DNA of 46,486 nt from Cytophagales bacterium (GTDB taxonomy: Bacteria > Bacteroidota > Bacteroidia > Cytophagales > UBA9547), in NCBI GenBank assembly GCA_013297755.1, contig JAAFIH010000033.1:1-46486 (forward strand), in the 5' to 3' direction. Below are positions 42,991 through 46,486 of this stretch, in pieces. The notes under the pieces were generated by a model. That model had not been told where the DNA came from. It did no database searches and saw only the letters and a list, made by a program, of their open reading frames with translations. Position 1 is the stretch's first letter. Every line of letters starts with the position of its first letter. Both the position numbers and the translations under genes were made by a program.

Positions 42991-44157
42991 TCATGGATTG
43001 GGTTCTAAAAAATTGATGGCATAATCAAGCTGGTTATCTATGCCATTGAAAGCGTCTTCTTGGCTTTGTTTAATTGAAATATCAGGTAAAATACCTTTGC
43101 CTTCAAATATGTTTTTGTTTTTATCATAAGTTATGCGTTGGGCAAGCTGTATTTTCCAACCATTTGGCATTTTAAAATTACCAGTAAATTCTTTATCCTC
43201 TGAAATTGGGCCATTTGCACCAAAAGTTTGCTCTCCAATGATAGTAACATTAGGAAACTCTTTGAGTACCAAGCAGGTAAGTTCTGAAGAACTGATGCTA
43301 AATTTATTAGTAAGAATTACTATTTTATTTGAAAAATAAGCTAGTTTGTTAGCTTGAATTGTTTCTGTAATAAATGGACTCATATCAGAGCTACCCATGC
43401 CTAGTTTTACTTTACTAAACCCAAATTCATAAGGTTTATCTACAAACATACCACAAAAAGCAGAAAAAGCATTTACATATCCACCAAAGTTGAGCCTCAA
43501 ATCAATGATTAATGGTGATTTGTTTTTTTGCGATTGATTGATAAATTTTGCAAATTCTACCACATCTACACTTGATGCATTGGCTGATAGTGCAGTTCCA
43601 AAAAAATTTAATTTGCAATAGGCAATGTTTGTATTTGGAATTTTACCATAATATATTTCCTCTTCTACTTTGTTTGAGGTAGGACTTAATCCCTTAACGG
43701 ATTTGAGTTGATCAGCAAAATAATTTACAGGAATAAACTCAAATGTATTAATAGCAGGATTTTTTTGAAATAAGTCTTGTATATCAACGCCAATAGTTTG
43801 TTCTTCAAAAGAAGTAACTTTACCACTAATATCAGTGGTTGAGTAAGCAGGAATGGTCATTTCTCTATGTCCGTCAATCAATTTGTCGAACATGGATTTG
43901 CAAATTTGTAATAACTGTGTTTGGGTAGTGCTGCTAGTAATTTTTGCTTTATTTATATCATATTCTTTTTGCCAGTTTACATCTGTGTAATCAAAAAATA
44001 TGTAATTTTGATGTATTCCATGCCAAAAAGAGTCAAAATTTCCTTTTGGAGTGTTTGGGTAGGTAAAAGGTTCTGCAAATTCGCCAACTTTAGCACATTG
44101 TAAGGCAATGATACTTAAAAATAAAAGTAATATTTTATTTATATTTTTTACAAACAT
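42991..44157 (-). CDS. S41 family peptidase lipoprotein
   Basis: This 388-residue protein has a lipoprotein signal (IINKILLLFLSIIALQC-type, cysteine at about 21 in ALQCAKVGEF). A C-terminal-processing-protease-like fold follows, with PLIIDLRLNFGGYVNAFSAF and the catalytic serine region TNKFSISSSELTCLVLKEFP, then IIGEQTFGANGPISEDKEF. No PDZ domain is evident. It probably acts at the outer membrane or periplasm. It precedes ribD closely, but the functional link is not clear. Confidence 0.82.
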   Translation of the reverse strand: MFVKNINKILLLFLSIIALQCAKVGEFAEPFTYPNTPKGNFDSFWHGIHQNYIFFDYTDVNWQKEYDINKAKITSSTTQTQLLQICKSMFDKLIDGHREMTIPAYSTTDISGKVTSFEEQTIGVDIQDLFQKNPAINTFEFIPVNYFADQLKSVKGLSPTSNKVEEEIYYGKIPNTNIAYCKLNFFGTALSANASSVDVVEFAKFINQSQKNKSPLIIDLRLNFGGYVNAFSAFCGMFVDKPYEFGFSKVKLGMGSSDMSPFITETIQANKLAYFSNKIVILTNKFSISSSELTCLVLKEFPNVTIIGEQTFGANGPISEDKEFTGNFKMPNGWKIQLAQRITYDKNKNIFEGKGILPDISIKQSQEDAFNGIDNQLDYAINFLEPNP

Positions 44158-44218
44158 AGTTGTTATATATTTTGCAATAATACAATTTTTAATTTTAAAA
44201 AAATAATATTAAGAAACT

Positions 44219-44503
44219 TTACTGTGAAACTTTTTTCAAAATTGAATCAATTTTTTGTCGTTCGGCTTTTGATTTTTTACTTTGTTTATACCAAAAATAA
44301 CCTAAGGTGCCAAATAAAATATACGGAATTGTCATTAAATATAAAATGCCATAGTTTAGACCTTGTGCTCGGTTGGTAACTTCAATCTTGGCGTTACTTT
44401 CAACAGAGCTTTTGCACATGGCACATTGACTATAAGTAATATTAACAGTTAAAAAAAATAATATAAATATAAAAATTCTTATATTGATTAATTTAATTTT
44501 CAT
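44219..44503 (-). CDS. Small exported membrane protein with CxxC motif
   Basis: This 94-residue protein has a signal-peptide-like N-terminus (IRIFIFILFFLTVNITYSQC), CAMC at about residues 27-30 and one further membrane segment (about 50-71: ILYLMTIPYILFGTLGYFWY). A basic tail KQSKKSKAERQKID follows. Similar small proteins occur in many Bacteroidota near respiratory genes, but I cannot assign a role. It lies 61 bases upstream of the S41 gene on the same strand. Confidence 0.6.
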   Translation of the reverse strand: MKIKLINIRIFIFILFFLTVNITYSQCAMCKSSVESNAKIEVTNRAQGLNYGILYLMTIPYILFGTLGYFWYKQSKKSKAERQKIDSILKKVSQ

Positions 44504-44612
44504 GTTTTTGATTTTTTTAATTAAAACTTATTGTAAAATTAATAAGTTTTGATAATTTAAAGATATTAAAATGATTAAATTTTATTCTATTTTAATATAT
44601 TTAAAATAAATT

Positions 44613-44645
44613 AGACCTATAAGGTTTTTAAAACCTTATAGGTCT
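44613..44645. repeat. 33-bp perfect palindrome (16-bp arms, 1-nt centre)
   Basis: The arms agacctataaggtttt and aaaaccttataggtct pair perfectly around one T. It shares its TTTT-T-AAAA centre and geometry with 1770-1802. It could terminate the small membrane protein's neighbourhood or be a dispersed palindromic element. Confidence 0.8.
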
Positions 44646-44687
44646 GATTTTAAATTTTAAAGAACACGCCAAAAACGTGATTTAAAT

Positions 44688-44705
44688 CAGGGGAAACACA
44701 TTTAA
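44688..44705 (-). repeat. Dispersed 18-bp repeat, copy 2
   Basis: The minus strand reads ttaaatgtgtttcccctg, one mismatch from 109-126. A partial third relative (ttaaatgcgtttg) lies at about 44812-44825. The surrounding 44646-44850 has no gene. Confidence 0.5.
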
Positions 44706-44851
44706 AAAAAATCACTCAAAAACCCCTAACCTAACACTTTTCGCAAAGGAGCAAGTGATTTGTTTACTATAATTTTTGAACTAAAAGTATTTTAAAATCA
44801 CTAATGTCTTTTTAAATGCGTTTGCATTGGATTTAAAGTTGAATTATTTCA

Positions 44852-44950
44852 AACCGAAAAATTAAAATTACATTCCTATAATTTTTCTCCAACTTGGGGA
44901 GAAATTAAAATATGGGTTTAAAATAAAATTGTAATAATTGTTTTTCGGTT
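44852..44950. other. 99-bp region bounded by 10-bp inverted repeats
   Basis: aaccgaaaaa (44852-44861) and tttttcggtt (44941-44950) are exact inverted repeats bracketing an AT-rich stretch with a small hairpin tttctcc/gggagaaa near 44884-44904. It could be a MITE remnant. No target-site duplication is obvious. Confidence 0.35.
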
Positions 44951-44954
44951 CAAT

Positions 44955-46145
44955 TTAAAACAACAAAGTAGGGTCTGTTTTTAAAAAATCTTGCCACAAA
45001 ATACCTTGATTCCCAACCAAAATTATTTTGTCAGGGTGATAAAGTTTTCTAAATTTATCGGCACCTTTTGCCAAACCAGAGTTATTGCTTTTTACTTCTA
45101 TACCTATCGTTTTTCCTCTATATACTAATACAAAGTCTATCTCATCGTTTTGCTCTCGCCAATAGTATAGTTCGTATCTATGTTTTTGTTTTAAATTGAG
45201 CAAGTGGGCGCCAATGGCCGACTCTACTGCCCTACCCCAAAGAACGGTGTCTAGTTGTGCTTCTTTGAGCGTATGCCAATGGTGTGTGCCAAACAAAGCA
45301 TTATTATACACTTGAAATTTGGGTATAGAACCACGTGATTTTACATCACTGCCAGAGTATTTTTCTAGGCCACCCAACAAACCAGCATCATCGGCCAGTT
45401 TTAGATAATGCGATAAAGTAGTAGTATTACCTGCATCTTGCAACTGCCCCAATATTTTGTTAAACGACAATATTTGGGTAGAATACATACAACCCAATTC
45501 AAATAATCGCTTGAGCAAAGCAGGCTTATCTATGCGAGTTAGCATGAGTATATCCCTATTGATACTGCTGTCTATTAAGCTAAATTTGATATAATCACGC
45601 CATCGATTGTCGTCTTCTATCAGATGTGCAGCCCCTGGATATCCGCCATGCCATACATATTGCTGTGGGCTAAAATCAAAAGCCTCTTGCATTTCTGTAT
45701 AAGACCAATGTCCTAAATACATTTGCTCAAACCGCCCAGCCATCGATTCTGTGAGCCCCTGTTGCAACAGCATACGAGAAGAACCCAACACCAACACTTT
45801 TAGATTGATACCACTGATGGTGTCTTCATCCCAAAGTTTTTTTACAGTTTCGCTCCAGTTGCCAATTTTTTGGATCTCATCAACGACCAAGATAAGCTCT
45901 TGATGCCCTTCTATACGTAATTTTGCTCGTGCAGTATCCCATTGCAAACCCAGCCATTGTGTATTGGTGGTTTCCACTCCATCTGCCGTGATATACAAAT
46001 AAGGTATCTGAAGTGACTTGAGCACCGACAGTACCATAGTAGTTTTGCCTACTTGTCGGGGGCCCGAAAGTGAAATCAAAAACTGCCTTGGTTCTGACAT
46101 TCGCTTGCGAAGTAGATTAGTTTCGCTACGCTCTATTTTCTTCAT
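44955..46145 (-). CDS. AAA ATPase with DUF4143 domain
   Basis: This 396-residue protein has Walker A GPRQVGKTTMVLSVLKSL, Walker B LILVVDEIQKIGNW, a sensor region VLVLGSSRMLLQQGLTESMA and a C-terminal DUF4143 domain. The last part, EIDFVLVYRGKTIGIEVKSN, resembles a restriction-type PD-(D/E)XK fold. Such ATPases are common, often scattered and horizontally moved; a specific job is not known. It is a single minus-strand gene, and a TATCTTTG -7 box (46170-46177) stands upstream without a clear -33 box. Confidence 0.88.
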   Translation of the reverse strand: MKKIERSETNLLRKRMSEPRQFLISLSGPRQVGKTTMVLSVLKSLQIPYLYITADGVETTNTQWLGLQWDTARAKLRIEGHQELILVVDEIQKIGNWSETVKKLWDEDTISGINLKVLVLGSSRMLLQQGLTESMAGRFEQMYLGHWSYTEMQEAFDFSPQQYVWHGGYPGAAHLIEDDNRWRDYIKFSLIDSSINRDILMLTRIDKPALLKRLFELGCMYSTQILSFNKILGQLQDAGNTTTLSHYLKLADDAGLLGGLEKYSGSDVKSRGSIPKFQVYNNALFGTHHWHTLKEAQLDTVLWGRAVESAIGAHLLNLKQKHRYELYYWREQNDEIDFVLVYRGKTIGIEVKSNNSGLAKGADKFRKLYHPDKIILVGNQGILWQDFLKTDPTLLF

Positions 46146-46282
46146 TATTACTTATTTATATTTATCCAACAAAGATATTCAAATTATTTATATATATACT
46201 AATATTTTAAATAATATATTGAGTATTTTTACTAATTTTATTGAGTAAAATAAAAAAAAAGATTCAATTAATTGATAATGAG

Positions 46283-46325
46283 ATAGTTACGGTTAATGGT
46301 TAAAAAGCCCCCTAACCCCCGAAGG
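46283..46325. repeat. Heptamer remnant and C-rich dispersed repeat
   Basis: ggttaatggttaa resembles the 21845 array. It is followed by gccccctaacccccgaag, a C-rich motif of the kind often seen in intergenic repeats of this phylum. The rest of 46146-46374 has no gene. Confidence 0.4.
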
Positions 46326-46374
46326 CAACACTATTTAATTAAGAAAATATTTTAAAAATAAAATAAATAAACCA

Positions 46375-46404
46375 TTGATTATCAGATACTTATGTTTATA
46401 TTTG
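46375..46404 (+). promoter_or_regulatory. Promoter of gene at window end
   Basis: TTG (46375-46377), 19 bases, TATATTTG (46397-46404) fits the Bacteroidota consensus perfectly, 29 bases before an ATG at 46434. Confidence 0.65.
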
Positions 46405-46433
46405 TGTAATAAAAATACTAAAAAAAAACGAAT

Positions 46434-46486
46434 ATGAAGTATAACAAGTCCCAACAGGACTTCCACAACGGAAGCCCTAAAAAAAG
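46434..46486 (+). CDS. Start of a gene cut by the window edge
   Basis: The ATG is followed by KYNKSQQDFHNGSPKK with no stop before the window ends. The strong promoter upstream supports a real start. Too little is visible to name it. Confidence 0.4.
   Translation, partial: MKYNKSQQDFHNGSPKK

Overview
The window is AT-rich chromosomal DNA from a member of the Bacteroidota. The evidence is the gene families, many lipobox or signal-peptide proteins, very short leaders, and repeated matches to the Bacteroidota promoter form (TTTG or TTG about 19-20 bases upstream of TAnnTTTG). The genus cannot be fixed from the sequence. Most of the window is housekeeping sequence interrupted by two accessory zones and several repeat structures.

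Positions 1-3733 form an accessory zone. Two small-gene cassettes, each a DUF6934-like gene followed by a 47-49 residue ORF, are each followed by a composite repeat. That repeat is made of broken 3' ends of threonyl-tRNA synthetase (thrS) around a terminator-like hairpin. Next come an exported-protein gene killed by one in-frame stop and an intact exported hypothetical protein. Positions 3908-12909 hold an M23 peptidase, an OppA-like lipoprotein with an envelope protein, rlmN, pbpC, a coiled-coil membrane protein and an unknown 184-residue protein.

Positions 12965-18126 hold tRNA-Glu(UUC) with an integrated element of about 5.1 kb between 15-bp direct repeats of the tRNA 3' end. The element carries a tyrosine recombinase, an excisionase-like HTH protein, a second HTH protein, a 53-residue ORF, a probable replication initiator, and HicAB toxin-antitoxin genes behind a striking 32-bp palindrome. 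Just beyond its right end is decayed sequence matching the element's own left end, which suggests two successive integrations.

Positions 18421-25409 contain, on the minus strand, a type II NADH dehydrogenase, a sugar epimerase-like SDR, a GT4 glycosyltransferase, two heptanucleotide tandem arrays, a NifU/Nfu scaffold and topA. Positions 25569-31781 contain a SixA-like phosphatase, a DUF1016 nuclease-family protein with an internal palindrome, and an adjacent pair of sensor proteins with matching input domains, only one of which has a histidine kinase. Positions 31862-44503 are conserved core: DEAD-box helicase, proB, alpha/beta hydrolase, CBS protein, NlpC/P60, CPBP protease, EVE protein, miaA, trmD, an exported protein, DedA, ribD, an S41 peptidase and a small membrane protein. 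The right end has palindromes, an AAA/DUF4143 ATPase and a strong promoter driving a gene cut by the window edge.

The most unusual parts are the thrS-tail cassette array, the tRNA-Glu element with its control region and second-element remnant, and the heptamer arrays just upstream of the glycosyltransferase start.
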